A stretch of DNA of 64,000 nt, taken from contig NZ_JAOAOQ010000022.1 of the NCBI RefSeq assembly GCF_030398385.1, positions 1 through 64,000 on the forward strand. The letters are read 5' to 3'. This document shows, one piece after another, positions 7,933 to 15,762 of the stretch (the stretch's first letter is position 1; each line of letters starts with the position of its first letter). Both the position numbers and the translations under genes were made by a program. Under the pieces are notes generated by a model. That model made no database searches, was not told where the DNA came from, and worked only from the letters and a program-made list of their open reading frames with translations. The stretch is from Aquibium sp. ELW1220. Its GTDB lineage: Bacteria; Pseudomonadota; Alphaproteobacteria; Rhizobiales; Rhizobiaceae.

Positions 7933-9240
7933 TCAGGCCTGTGGCGCGCCGGTGCCGCCGCCGATCCGGACTTCCTTGAGCTTGTCGATGCCGAGCACCT
8001 GGAGCGCGAGTTTCTCGTAGAAGGGCTCGGACTGTCCCGACCGGATCTTGTGCAGGAAATACTTCTCGAAGCCGATCTTGGCGGTGTGGACCCACTTCCC
8101 CGACGCCGACCAGTTGACGTTGCGCGGCGGGATCTGCGGCTGCGCCACGAAGGCGATGCCGGAATCGCCGAAATCGGCCAGGCAGACCGCGTTCCAGGTA
8201 CCCTGGGCATCGGGCGCCTTGCCCTCGACGAGGCGGGCGATGTTGTGGGCGGTGGCGGTGACCATGGATTCGATCATGAAACCGGTTTTCGGCACGCCGA
8301 CCGGGACCGGCGTCTTGCCGACCGGCGGGATGGCGACGCAGACGCCGATGCCGAACACGTCCGGATAGGCGGGATTGCGCTGGTGCTCGTCGACGAGGAT
8401 GAAGCCGCGCGGGTTGGTGAGACCCTCGATGCCGCGGACGGCCTCGACGCCGCGGAAGGCGGGGAGCATCATCATGAAGCTCTGCGGCACCGCGTGGACC
8501 TCCCGGACGGTGCCGTCCTCGGCGATCTCGCTGGCATGCAGCATGCCGGGCTCGATCCTGTCGACGCGGGCGTTGCAGATCCACTTGATGTGATGCTGGC
8601 GAAGCTCGCTCTCGAGCAGGCCCTTGGTGTCGCCGACGCCGTCGAGACCGAGATGGCCGACATAGGGTTCGGATGTCACGAAGGTCATCGGCACGCGGTC
8701 GCGCACCCTGGCGTCGCGCAGGGCCTTGTCGAGGATGAAGGCGAATTCATAGGCGGGGCCGAAGCAGGATGCGCCCTGCACGGCGCCGATCACGACCGGA
8801 CCAGGATTGGCGACGAGGCGGTCGAAGGCCTCCTTCGCCTGCAGCGCGTGGTCGACGTGGCAGACCGACTGGCTGTTGGCGGCCGGACCGAAACCCTCGA
8901 TCTCGTCGAAGGCGAGATCGGGGCCGGTGGCGATGACGAGGTAGTCGTAGGACAGGCGCGCGCCGTCGCTCAGCTCGACCTGCTTCTCCTTCGGATGCAC
9001 CTTCGCGGCGCCCTGGGGATGGAGGTCGATGCCGCGCTTTTCGAAGACCTTCGTCAGGTCGACCTCGATGGCCTCCCTGCTGCGCCAGCCGACCGCCACC
9101 CAGGGGTTGGACGGAACGAAGGAATAGCGGCTGCCCTTGTTGACGACCGAAATCCTGTGCTGCCTTCCGAGCGCGTCGCGCAGCTCGTAGGCCATGATCG
9201 TGCCGCCAAGTCCGGCGCCCAGAACGACCACATGTGCCAT
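7933..9240 (-). CDS. SQR-like FAD-dependent NAD(P)/sulfide oxidoreductase
   Basis: The 435-residue flavoprotein opens with a dinucleotide-binding GAGLGGTIMAYEL motif and ends without a membrane helix. Two cysteines sit where sulfide:quinone oxidoreductases carry the redox pair, in VQGASCFGPAYE (about residue 160) and IGVCVAIPPVGKTP (about 345), and a third lies in QSVCHVDHA. The FAD-binding YDYLVIATGP motif is also present. SQRs oxidise sulfide to polysulfide and reduce quinone at the inner membrane. The ATG at 9240 is preferred over the in-frame GTG at 9249 because a strong GGGAGG lies eight bases before it. It is the first gene before DUF2892 and the efflux pair. Confidence 0.8.
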   Translation of the reverse strand: MAHVVVLGAGLGGTIMAYELRDALGRQHRISVVNKGSRYSFVPSNPWVAVGWRSREAIEVDLTKVFEKRGIDLHPQGAAKVHPKEKQVELSDGARLSYDYLVIATGPDLAFDEIEGFGPAANSQSVCHVDHALQAKEAFDRLVANPGPVVIGAVQGASCFGPAYEFAFILDKALRDARVRDRVPMTFVTSEPYVGHLGLDGVGDTKGLLESELRQHHIKWICNARVDRIEPGMLHASEIAEDGTVREVHAVPQSFMMMLPAFRGVEAVRGIEGLTNPRGFILVDEHQRNPAYPDVFGIGVCVAIPPVGKTPVPVGVPKTGFMIESMVTATAHNIARLVEGKAPDAQGTWNAVCLADFGDSGIAFVAQPQIPPRNVNWSASGKWVHTAKIGFEKYFLHKIRSGQSEPFYEKLALQVLGIDKLKEVRIGGGTGAPQA

Positions 9241-9325
9241 GTCTTCCACCTCCCTCGCATCGTGCGAATGCCGCAGGCGTCAGCCGACGACAGGATGTGG
9301 ATAAGCTTTGGCGGAGCGGGCGTCC

Positions 9326-9339
9326 TTGACCTCCGTCAA
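9326..9339. promoter_or_regulatory. Crp/Fnr-type box upstream of the SQR-like gene
   Basis: TTGACCTCCGTCAA is a perfect TTGAC-N4-GTCAA dyad, the shape bound by Fnr/FixK/DNR-class regulators. Its centre is about 92 bases upstream of the SQR-like start on the minus strand, a reasonable place for activation near -41.5 if transcription starts around 9290. The rest of 9241-9486 holds nothing else I can assign. Confidence 0.5.
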
Positions 9340-9486
9340 CACCGGTTCCGTGCCCGGAGCGCCGAAAGACATGGCAACCGGTCTCTTCCCCGGAGGATTT
9401 TACCAACTCGTCGGCTTGCCTGCGACCGCGCCCGGGTGGTCGGTGACGTCGTCAGACGGGGTTTTGCCGCCTGCAGACACGCCTGC

Positions 9487-9717
9487 TCAATTCAGCGTCT
9501 CGTCCAGCAAACCGTTCATCGCGTCGGCCATTGCCTTGCGCGTGGCGGCAGGCACCATCGGGAGATCCAGTCGACGCTCGTGCAGCATCTCAAGCATCTC
9601 GCTGTAGGTGATGTCGAGCCGGTCCATGACGATGTGGCGATCCAACCCGCCGGCGGAGAAGCGCCGCAGCAGGTCGTCCGTCAGGTCCAGCCGGGTTTCC
9701 GTGGTCTTCGGTTTCAT
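9487..9717 (-). CDS. Small hypothetical protein, 76 aa
   Basis: The reading frame starts at 9717 (MKPKTTETRLDLTDDLLRRF) with AGGGG nine bases upstream. The product is charged and mostly helical, with repeated Leu/Met spacing and a C-terminal KAMADAMNGLLDETLN segment. No family is recognised. It is divergent from the Uma2-type gene, separated by 229 bases without other visible genes. The frame could be fortuitous, but its composition is protein-like and a ribosome site is present. Confidence 0.5.
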   Translation of the reverse strand: MKPKTTETRLDLTDDLLRRFSAGGLDRHIVMDRLDITYSEMLEMLHERRLDLPMVPAATRKAMADAMNGLLDETLN

Positions 9718-9946
9718 GGTGCCATACCCCTGGAAACGCTCACCCAGCCGTTTCCAGCCACGGTCGGGCAACAGGACGCACAGTACCACACGGCGAGGTC
9801 TCCACTCCACCCTCCATCAGCCAGCCGCAGTTGACGTGCCAGACGGTCGCAGCCCGGCGCCGGCGCGTCGATCCTGGCTTTACCCGAGGCGAGCGACCGA
9901 AACCGTGGTACAGTGCGGATCGACCGCCAAGGCAGGAGCACTCTCG

Positions 9947-10543
9947 TTGGGGATCCCGGAACACGAACGACTGTCTGCCGAGGCGTTTCTCGTTTGGGTC
10001 GAGAAACAAAGCGAGCGATTCGAACTGGTCGAAGGCGTGCCGATCCGCATGATGGCGGGGGCCAGACAAAGCCACAACGTGGCGACGAGCAACATTCTCG
10101 TGGCACTCGCTCCCTCCGCAAAGGCGATGGGCTGCCGCACGACGTCGAGTGACACGGCCGTCAAGACGGGGACGTCCGGCGTCCGCTATCCCGACATCGT
10201 CGTGGATTGCGGCCCGCCCGACCCGTCGGCCAAGGCAGCGACACGGCCGACCGTCGTCGTCGAAGTCTCGTCACCGGGGACCCTGGCCGTCGACCTGACC
10301 GACAAGATGGATGAGTACCGGGCGCATGACGACATCCGGGTCATCATGCTCGTGGAGCCGGATGTCGTCTTCGTGAAAGTCTACCGACGCGAGACGCATG
10401 GCCGGTGGACCGTCGAGAGGTACGATGGCCTCGACCAGACGGTGGTACTGCCCGAGGTGAATGCTACCGTTTCGCTTCGCGACATCTACGACACGCTTGA
10501 ACCGAAGTCCCGCCCGCGCCTGAACGTGGTCGCGGACGATTGA
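9947..10543 (+). CDS. Uma2-family (DUF820) endonuclease-like protein
   Basis: The 198-residue protein has the Uma2 signature: N-terminal ERLSAEAFLVWVE and FELVEGVPIRM, then SGVRYPDIVVDCG and PTVVVEVSSPGT, which supply the Asp and Glu of a PD-(D/E)XK-like core. Most members are of unknown function and abundant in cyanobacteria and soil bacteria. I take the TTG at 9947 as start because AGGAG lies eight bases upstream and the homologous part of the protein begins there; more upstream codons in this frame are low-quality sequence. Confidence 0.75.
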   Translation: MGIPEHERLSAEAFLVWVEKQSERFELVEGVPIRMMAGARQSHNVATSNILVALAPSAKAMGCRTTSSDTAVKTGTSGVRYPDIVVDCGPPDPSAKAATRPTVVVEVSSPGTLAVDLTDKMDEYRAHDDIRVIMLVEPDVVFVKVYRRETHGRWTVERYDGLDQTVVLPEVNATVSLRDIYDTLEPKSRPRLNVVADD

Positions 10544-10588
10544 GCCGAACCTCCAGCCTGTCGCGGGCACCGGCGCCAGATATGCATC

Positions 10589-10611
10589 GGGGGCGCCCGG
10601 CGGACGCCCCC
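10589..10611. terminator. GC-rich hairpin between the Uma2-type gene and the bicupin gene
   Basis: GGGGGCG (10589-10595) pairs with CGCCCCC (10605-10611) across a 9-base loop. The hairpin lies between two convergent genes but lacks a T run on either side, so it may act only as a weak terminator or an mRNA 3' stabiliser. Confidence 0.4.
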
Positions 10612-10636
10612 TGGAGACGATCAGACTTTGGCGCGC

Positions 10637-11584
10637 TCAGGCGGCTTCGTAGGCGACGCCGTCGTCCCCGGCGGTGCCGATGACGTGCCAGACGGTGGCG
10701 GCGCCGGCGCCGTCGTTGCGGATCCAGTGCTTCTGGCCGGCGGGCGTCTTGACGAGATCGCGCGGTCCGAGTTCGACCTCGACGGTCTTGCCGTCGTCTT
10801 CCCAGCCGACGACCAGCGAGCCTTCGAGGACCAGGAAGGCATCCTCGACCGGGCGGACAAAGGGCTTCAGCGCGACGCGGGACGGGATGCCCCACATTTC
10901 CTTGCGGCAGCTGTCGTTGGCAAGCCCGCCCTGACCGACATAGACCTTGCGGGTGAAGCCGGCCTTTTCCCAGATGGTGGGCTGCTGCGCGTGGCGAACG
11001 ACGTATTTCGCCATCAGCTGCTGCAGCGGATGGCTGCCCTTCGGGTCGAACTTCATGGTCTTGCCGGGCTCGGCGCCGAAGCTGCGGGCGAGTTCGGGAG
11101 CATGGTCCTTCGGGTGGTAGTGGTAGACCGGCGGCAGCGGCTTGCCGACGTCGACCGAGATGGTCATCAGCACCGGCTCGACGCCGTCGACGCGGAAGCC
11201 GTGGCCGATCTCGCGGGCGTTGAGGATCATGTCCTTCGGCCCGAGATTGACCTCGACGACCTCGCCGTCCTTCTCCCAGCCGACGACGAGCGCGCCGTCG
11301 ATGATCAGGAAGCTCTCCTCGATCTCGTGGCTGTGGCAGGCGGCGTACTTGCCCGGCTCCTTGTAGATGAGGCTGAGGGTAAAATGGTCGGGCTTCAGCG
11401 TCGTCGTGTCGCCGACCTTGGGCGAGCCGCCGGCGCCGATGTAGCGCATCTGGGCGCGGGCGAGATCGGCAAAGCCGACATTCGACGGAAAGGCCTTCCA
11501 GTCGAAGGTCTTGTCGGTGAAGCGGCCGGTGTGGGCGGCGAGCGCCTCGGCAAGCGTGTCGAAGTTCCGGTACTGTGCGGTCAT
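10637..11584 (-). CDS. Bicupin protein
   Basis: This 315-residue protein is made of two homologous cupin halves: SHEIEESFLIIDGALVVGW...GHGFR (about 90-145) and VEDAFLVLEGSLVVGWEDDG...KHWIRN (about 240-290). The first half keeps metal-ligand-like residues (HSHEIEE and later GHGF). The second has lost the HxH pair (FVRPVED), so probably only one metal site works. The layout recalls gentisate-dioxygenase-like bicupins, but their exact motifs are absent and I give no activity. The start at 11584 has AGGAAGGA upstream. It is divergent from the IclR gene at 11724, which probably regulates it. Confidence 0.75.
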   Translation of the reverse strand: MTAQYRNFDTLAEALAAHTGRFTDKTFDWKAFPSNVGFADLARAQMRYIGAGGSPKVGDTTTLKPDHFTLSLIYKEPGKYAACHSHEIEESFLIIDGALVVGWEKDGEVVEVNLGPKDMILNAREIGHGFRVDGVEPVLMTISVDVGKPLPPVYHYHPKDHAPELARSFGAEPGKTMKFDPKGSHPLQQLMAKYVVRHAQQPTIWEKAGFTRKVYVGQGGLANDSCRKEMWGIPSRVALKPFVRPVEDAFLVLEGSLVVGWEDDGKTVEVELGPRDLVKTPAGQKHWIRNDGAGAATVWHVIGTAGDDGVAYEAA

Positions 11585-11639
11585 GGCGGGTTCCTTCCTG
11601 CTGTCAGCCTCGAACTGACACGAACCTAGCCGCGATGGA

Positions 11640-11672
11640 CTTTGCCGGCGAGGCGGCGTTTTGCTGGCAAAG
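11640..11672. promoter_or_regulatory. Inverted repeat between the bicupin gene and iclR-1
   Basis: CTTTGCC (11640-11646) and GGCAAAG (11666-11672) are inverted with a 19-base spacer, in the 139-base gap between divergent genes. This is a plausible operator for the adjacent IclR protein acting on both genes. It has no obvious match to the GTTCA/TGAAC operator found elsewhere in the window. Confidence 0.35.
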
Positions 11673-11723
11673 CAGGCTTCTTCGTTGTAGGACGGCCACA
11701 AAACCGCGACCGGAGCAGCAGCG

Positions 11724-12530
11724 ATGGCAGACGATCCCGACGGCGACCGCTATCTCGTTCCAGGACTGGTGCGCGGACTGACGGCGCTGAAGCTGTTCAC
11801 GCCGGAGCGGCCCGCGCTGACGCTGGCCGAGATCGCGCGGGCGCTCGGCATCTCGCGCTCGGCGGCGTTCCGCACCGTCTACACGCTGACCGAGATGGGG
11901 TGCCTGCTGCATGACGAGCGCGAGCAGCGCTATGCGCTCGGCCCCGGGGTGATGCGGCTGAGCTATGGCTATTTCGCCACGCGCGAGGTGGTGGAGATCG
12001 CGCAGGGCGAGCTGGAAAAGCTGCGCGGCGCCACCGGCTGGTCGGTGCATCTGGGGGTGCGGGACGGCACATCGGTGCTCTACCTGATCCGCATCGCCGG
12101 CGACCGCCACAACGCGGCGATCGTGCAGGTGGGCAGCCGGCTGCCGGCCCGCAACACGACGCTGGGGCGCGTGCTTCTGGCCGATCTGGAGGAAGCGGAA
12201 CTGATGGCGCTGTTCCGGGCCGACGCGGCTGGCCTGTCGAAGGGCAGATCCCCTGCCCTGCCCGGCATCCTGTCGCGCGCGGCGCAGGACCGAGTGGCCG
12301 AGGTGGTCGTGCATGCCGGCGATTTCGAAGCGGGCATCGTTTCGGCCGCAGCCCCCGTGCGCGACATGACCGGACGGGTGGTCGCGGCCATCAACGTCAC
12401 CGCGCCGCACACGCCGGAGGCCGTCGCCGACCTGGACGGCGCGGTGCGGGACGCACTGCATGCCGCCGCGCGCAGGATCTCGCGCATGCTCGGCTGGGAC
12501 GGCGCGATGCGGGCGGCGCAGGCGCACTGA
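11724..12530 (+). CDS. IclR-family transcriptional regulator (iclR-1)
   Basis: The 268 residues comprise an N-terminal winged helix-turn-helix (about 18-75, LTLAEIARALGISRSAAFRT) and a C-terminal IclR effector domain (about 90-260) with GRVLLADLEE and VAAINVTAPH. IclR proteins bind small metabolites and act as repressors or activators of neighbouring catabolic genes. It is divergent from the bicupin gene and 136 bases upstream of a second IclR gene on the same strand, so the two regulators may have distinct targets. Confidence 0.9.
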   Translation: MADDPDGDRYLVPGLVRGLTALKLFTPERPALTLAEIARALGISRSAAFRTVYTLTEMGCLLHDEREQRYALGPGVMRLSYGYFATREVVEIAQGELEKLRGATGWSVHLGVRDGTSVLYLIRIAGDRHNAAIVQVGSRLPARNTTLGRVLLADLEEAELMALFRADAAGLSKGRSPALPGILSRAAQDRVAEVVVHAGDFEAGIVSAAAPVRDMTGRVVAAINVTAPHTPEAVADLDGAVRDALHAAARRISRMLGWDGAMRAAQAH

Positions 12531-12574
12531 GCGGGGATTGCGCGCTCCCGCCCGCCCGGCGGGTCGGGATGACG

Positions 12575-12603
12575 TTGCAGCCCCCTCCGGCAGTCGCTAA
12601 GAC
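12575..12603 (+). promoter_or_regulatory. Candidate promoter of iclR-2
   Basis: TTGCAG (12575-12580), a 17-base spacer and TAAGAC (12598-12603) give a moderate sigma-70-like match. It is placed eight bases upstream of the three-half-site operator and about 60 bases upstream of the iclR-2 start. Confidence 0.35.
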
Positions 12604-12611
12604 AGCGATCC

Positions 12612-12635
12612 GTTCACTATTGGACAGCGCGTTCA
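12612..12635. promoter_or_regulatory. Three-half-site operator, copy A (upstream of iclR-2)
   Basis: The half-sites are GTTCA (12612-12616), N4, TGGAC (12621-12625), N5, GTTCA (12631-12635). The order and spacing are the same as at the divergent promoters near 27.0-27.2 kb, with one mismatch in the middle half-site. IclR proteins such as PcaU are known to bind three-repeat operators. The site lies 31 bases upstream of the iclR-2 start, suggesting autoregulation. Confidence 0.55.
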
Positions 12636-12666
12636 ACGATCTTCGCACCGGCGGGAGGAGCCAGGC

Positions 12667-13485
12667 TTGCCAGACATCGCACCATCCGAGGCAAAGGCGC
12701 AGACCTATGGCGTGCCGCCGGTCAGCCGCGCGATCGCGGTGATGCGCTACATCGCCGCCGGCAACCGCTGCCGCAACCTGAGCCACGCCGCCAAGGCGCT
12801 GGGGATCAACCGGACGACGCTGATCCGCATCCTGGCCACGCTGGCGGAGGAGGACATGATCGAGGAAGTGCCCGATTCGGGCGGCTACCGGCTCGGAACC
12901 AGCCTGATCGCACTCGCGGCGCAGTCGCTCAACGAGCGCGGCATCCTGCAGGTCTCGCGGCCGGTGCTGCGGCGGCTGGTCGACGAGCTGAACCTGTCGG
13001 CGCATCTCGGCGTCATCGAGGGACGCGAGATCATCTATCTGGCGCGCGAGACGCCGAACTCGCATCTGGCGAGCATGGTGCGCGAAGGGACGCGCCTCCC
13101 GGCGCATGCCACGACGATCGGGCGCATTCTCCTGGCGCAGCTGTCGCGCGCGGTCCTGCACGACCTCTACAAGGACGTCGACCTGCCGGCCTATACCGAC
13201 AAGACCCGCACGAGCCTCGCCGCACTCGAGGAGCAGCTTTCGGCCGACCGGGCGCGCGGCGTGGCGTGGAGCGTCGGCTTCTTCGAGCCCGAGATCGGCT
13301 CGGCGGCGGCGGCCGTGCTGGACCACCAGGGCCGCGCCGTCGGCGGGATCAACGTCACAGGCCACTCGAGCGCCTTTGCTCCAGGCAGCCCGACGGCGGG
13401 CAAGATCGAGGAAACGCTGAAGCGGGCCGCGCGGTCGGTCTCCGAGGCGCTCGGCTATCGCGGCTGGGGCTCGGATCAGCTGTAG
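12667..13485 (+). CDS. IclR-family transcriptional regulator (iclR-2), likely controller of the Rieske operon
   Basis: This 272-residue regulator begins at a TTG with GGGAGGAG upstream (MPDIAPSEAKAQTYGVPPVS). The helix-turn-helix spans about 20-80 (LSHAAKALGINRTTLIRILA) and the IclR effector domain about 95-265 (GREIIYLARETPNSHLASMV). It is convergent with, and overlaps by 10 bases, the last gene of the minus-strand catabolic operon. An operator of unusual three-part form lies just upstream and also at both promoters of the divergent catabolic units. I infer that it controls those units in response to the pathway substrate. Effector is unknown. Confidence 0.88.
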   Translation: MPDIAPSEAKAQTYGVPPVSRAIAVMRYIAAGNRCRNLSHAAKALGINRTTLIRILATLAEEDMIEEVPDSGGYRLGTSLIALAAQSLNERGILQVSRPVLRRLVDELNLSAHLGVIEGREIIYLARETPNSHLASMVREGTRLPAHATTIGRILLAQLSRAVLHDLYKDVDLPAYTDKTRTSLAALEEQLSADRARGVAWSVGFFEPEIGSAAAAVLDHQGRAVGGINVTGHSSAFAPGSPTAGKIEETLKRAARSVSEALGYRGWGSDQL

Positions 13486-14075
13486 GTGTAGCCGAAGGCG
13501 ATGCCGGTCTCGGGCAGGCTGAGCGGCGCATTGCCGCGGCGCGCGCGCCTTACCCAGACACGACCATGCGCCTGGACGTCGGCGAAATCGGCCTGTGCAG
13601 GAAGAGACGCGCCGTCGGCCCAGAAGCCGCCGAGCCATTCGGCGCCGGCAAAGCCGGTCTCACCGGCGAAGGCGGCTTCGTGGAGCGAGAAGTTGCCATA
13701 GCCGACCATCGCGGCGAAATCGGCGCCGGCCGCGAAGCGCGCCCGGTCGAACAGGCCGATGCCGCGGAACTCGGCCGCGTGGAAATCCGCGTCTGCGGTG
13801 AAGCGGGCATCCTCGAAGCGCGCGTCATTGTGGAAGACGGTGCCGCCGAAACGCGCCGGCCCGCCGAACTCGGCGCCTCGGAACCAGGCGAGGCCGAGGA
13901 AGCGCGCGCCCGTGGCGTCGAGGCCATCGGGGAAGCGTGCGCCCGAGAAATCGATGCCGGTGAGGTCCAGTCCGGCGAGATCGAGCGGTCCGTCGACGGT
14001 GACGCCCCTCAGATCGACGTGTTCGCCGTGCCGCCAGGGAGCGACGAGCGCCTCGCGGACGGCGGCGGGCTCCAT
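13476..14075 (-). CDS. Pentapeptide-repeat protein
   Basis: From the ATG at 14075 the 199-residue product is dominated by A(D/N)LXX-type five-residue repeats (about 18-150), for example DLAGLDLTGIDFSGARF and ARFEDARFTADADF, which predict a right-handed quadrilateral beta-helix. Its role is unknown; some family members mimic DNA or scaffold complexes. Its start shares one base with the flavodoxin stop (TGATG), so it is the translationally coupled last gene of the 15-gene operon. Its 3' end overlaps the convergent iclR-2 gene by 10 bases. Confidence 0.8.
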   Translation of the reverse strand: MEPAAVREALVAPWRHGEHVDLRGVTVDGPLDLAGLDLTGIDFSGARFPDGLDATGARFLGLAWFRGAEFGGPARFGGTVFHNDARFEDARFTADADFHAAEFRGIGLFDRARFAAGADFAAMVGYGNFSLHEAAFAGETGFAGAEWLGGFWADGASLPAQADFADVQAHGRVWVRRARRGNAPLSLPETGIAFGYTYS

Positions 14076-14542
14076 CAGGCGTCCTCGCCGACGAGGTTGG
14101 CGGCCGTCTCGACGACCGCCCGAGCCCAGGGAAAGGCGAGATCCTCGGCCATGTCCGGACCGGACGCGTCGTGCGTGACCCGCTCGCCGACCTGCACGGC
14201 ACCGCGCGCGGTCATCAGGGCCGCGAGCTTCTCGCCGCCGCCGTTGAATGTGTCGTGGTACTCGCTGTCGCCGAGGCCGAAGATGGCGAAGTGGATGCCG
14301 GAGAGATCGGGCGCCTTCGCCTCCACCGCCTTGGCGAAGGGCTGCGCGGAGGCGGGAAGATCGCCGTCGCCATAGGTCGACGAGACCAGGATGTAGAACG
14401 TGGCGGCATCGAAGCCGGCGGGGTCGACGGCCGACAGGTTCTTGCAGACGACCTCGTGGTCGCCCTCGAGTTCGGCGGCAAGGTCCTCGGCCAGCATCTC
14501 GGCATTGCCCGTCTCGGTTCCGTAGAGAACGGCGATCTTCAT
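14075..14542 (-). CDS. Short-chain flavodoxin
   Basis: The 155-residue protein (MKIAVLYGTETGNAEMLAED) carries the FMN phosphate-binding loop T-E-T-G-N near the N terminus, the STYGDGDLP loop and the FGLGDSEYHDTFNGGG loop. It is a one-electron carrier of the cytoplasm. Its start overlaps the stop of the adrenodoxin-reductase-like gene (TGATG at 14540-14544); the in-frame TTG at 14545 is a less likely start. Placement beside an FAD reductase and in an operon with a Rieske oxygenase suggests that it carries electrons from NAD(P)H to that oxygenase. Confidence 0.9.
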   Translation of the reverse strand: MKIAVLYGTETGNAEMLAEDLAAELEGDHEVVCKNLSAVDPAGFDAATFYILVSSTYGDGDLPASAQPFAKAVEAKAPDLSGIHFAIFGLGDSEYHDTFNGGGEKLAALMTARGAVQVGERVTHDASGPDMAEDLAFPWARAVVETAANLVGEDA

Positions 14543-15762
14543 CAATGGCTCTCCTTCTGGTCTCCACCGGCCGCGAGCGACAGCATCGCGGCGCGGTCGG
14601 CGATCTTGGCGCGGCAGCGGCCGGGCGGCGGGGTGGCGGTCTCGGCCGCGTCGATGCGCGTCCAGCCGTCATAGGTCACCACGCCCGGCAGGCAAGCGAG
14701 GAGTTCGCCGCGCTGCCCGGTCGCGGGCATGGCGTCGAGATCGGCGAGGATCAGGGAGGCGAGCGCCTGGGCGTCGGCGCGGTTGTCGGGGATGGTGCCG
14801 CGCGGACCGCGCGCGAACCAGCCCGCGCCGTAGAGCCCTGGCGCCATCCGGACGGCGGAGCCGCTCTGCGCCGTCGCGGTCTCGCCGTCGAAGCCGATGG
14901 CGGTGAGGATCGACGTCGCGGCGAAGCGCTCCTCGCCTCCGTCGGGCGCGGCGCAGAGAAGGCCGGTGACGTGCCCGGCGCCCTCGACCGCCAGGGGCCG
15001 GCGCGCGAAGACGAAGCGGATGCGTCGCGCTCCTGTGCCATGGCCGCGAAGCGCAGCCAAGGCCTCCAGGGTCCGCGTGCCCTCCTCCGTCTCTGCCGTT
15101 CCGAGGTCTTCGACCGAGATCGACACCCCGCCGAGCCGAACGAGTTCCTTGAGCATGACGGCGTCGAAGCGAGCGGCCGAAGCCGGAGAGCGGCCGAGAA
15201 TGGTGATCTCCTCGATGCCGCTGCCCGCAAGCCAGGCCGTGGGTCCGGGACCGAGGTCGGAGCCGTCGAGTTCGCCGGGCGTCTTGGCGAGCAGTCGCAA
15301 CAGGTCGATGGCGACATTGCCGTTGCCGACGATCAGCGGCCGGGGACCGAGCGGGGGCAGCGGCTCGGCGTCGGGATGCTCGTAGAGCGCGCGGGTGATG
15401 CGGCCAGCGCCGTAGACGCCCGCGAGGTCGTCGCCCGGAACGCCGAGCCGGCGGTCGGCCGCGAGGCCGGTGGCGATGACGACGGCGTCGTAGGCCTCGC
15501 GGAGCGCCTCGAGCGTCAGGTCGCGGCCGATCGCGACGTTGCCGAAGAAGCGCGCGCCCTGGCGCTCGAACAGCCGGGAGAACTGGCGCGTGATGGCCTT
15601 GGTGCCCTGATGGTCGGCGGCTACACCGTAGCGGACGAGGCCGTAGGGGACCGGCAGGCGGTCGAGGACGTCGACCTGAAGCTCCGGGCGCGCCTTCAGG
15701 AGCGCCTGTGCGACGAAGCAGCCGGACGGCCCCGCCCCGACGATCGCAACGCGACGGCTCAT
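14542..15762 (-). CDS. Adrenodoxin reductase-like ferredoxin/flavodoxin NADP+ reductase (FprA type)
   Basis: This 406-residue FAD protein begins MSRRVAIVGAGPSGCFVAQA, then has VPYGLVRYGVAADHQGTKAI, the NADP-site region LIVGNGNVAIDLLRLLA and the C-terminal GWFARGPRGTIPDNRADAQ. All are hallmarks of the adrenodoxin reductase/FprA family rather than plant-type FNR. It would move electrons from NADPH to the flavodoxin encoded immediately downstream. Its start overlaps the aldehyde dehydrogenase stop by four bases. P450 systems often use such reductase-flavodoxin pairs, but no P450 gene is in this operon. Confidence 0.9.
   Translation of the reverse strand: MSRRVAIVGAGPSGCFVAQALLKARPELQVDVLDRLPVPYGLVRYGVAADHQGTKAITRQFSRLFERQGARFFGNVAIGRDLTLEALREAYDAVVIATGLAADRRLGVPGDDLAGVYGAGRITRALYEHPDAEPLPPLGPRPLIVGNGNVAIDLLRLLAKTPGELDGSDLGPGPTAWLAGSGIEEITILGRSPASAARFDAVMLKELVRLGGVSISVEDLGTAETEEGTRTLEALAALRGHGTGARRIRFVFARRPLAVEGAGHVTGLLCAAPDGGEERFAATSILTAIGFDGETATAQSGSAVRMAPGLYGAGWFARGPRGTIPDNRADAQALASLILADLDAMPATGQRGELLACLPGVVTYDGWTRIDAAETATPPPGRCRAKIADRAAMLSLAAGGDQKESH

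Noticed and set aside
10637-11584. Gentisate 1,2-dioxygenase assignment for the bicupin
   Set aside because: The double-cupin shape is similar but the exact metal and substrate motifs of gentisate dioxygenases are not present, and the second half lacks its HxH pair.
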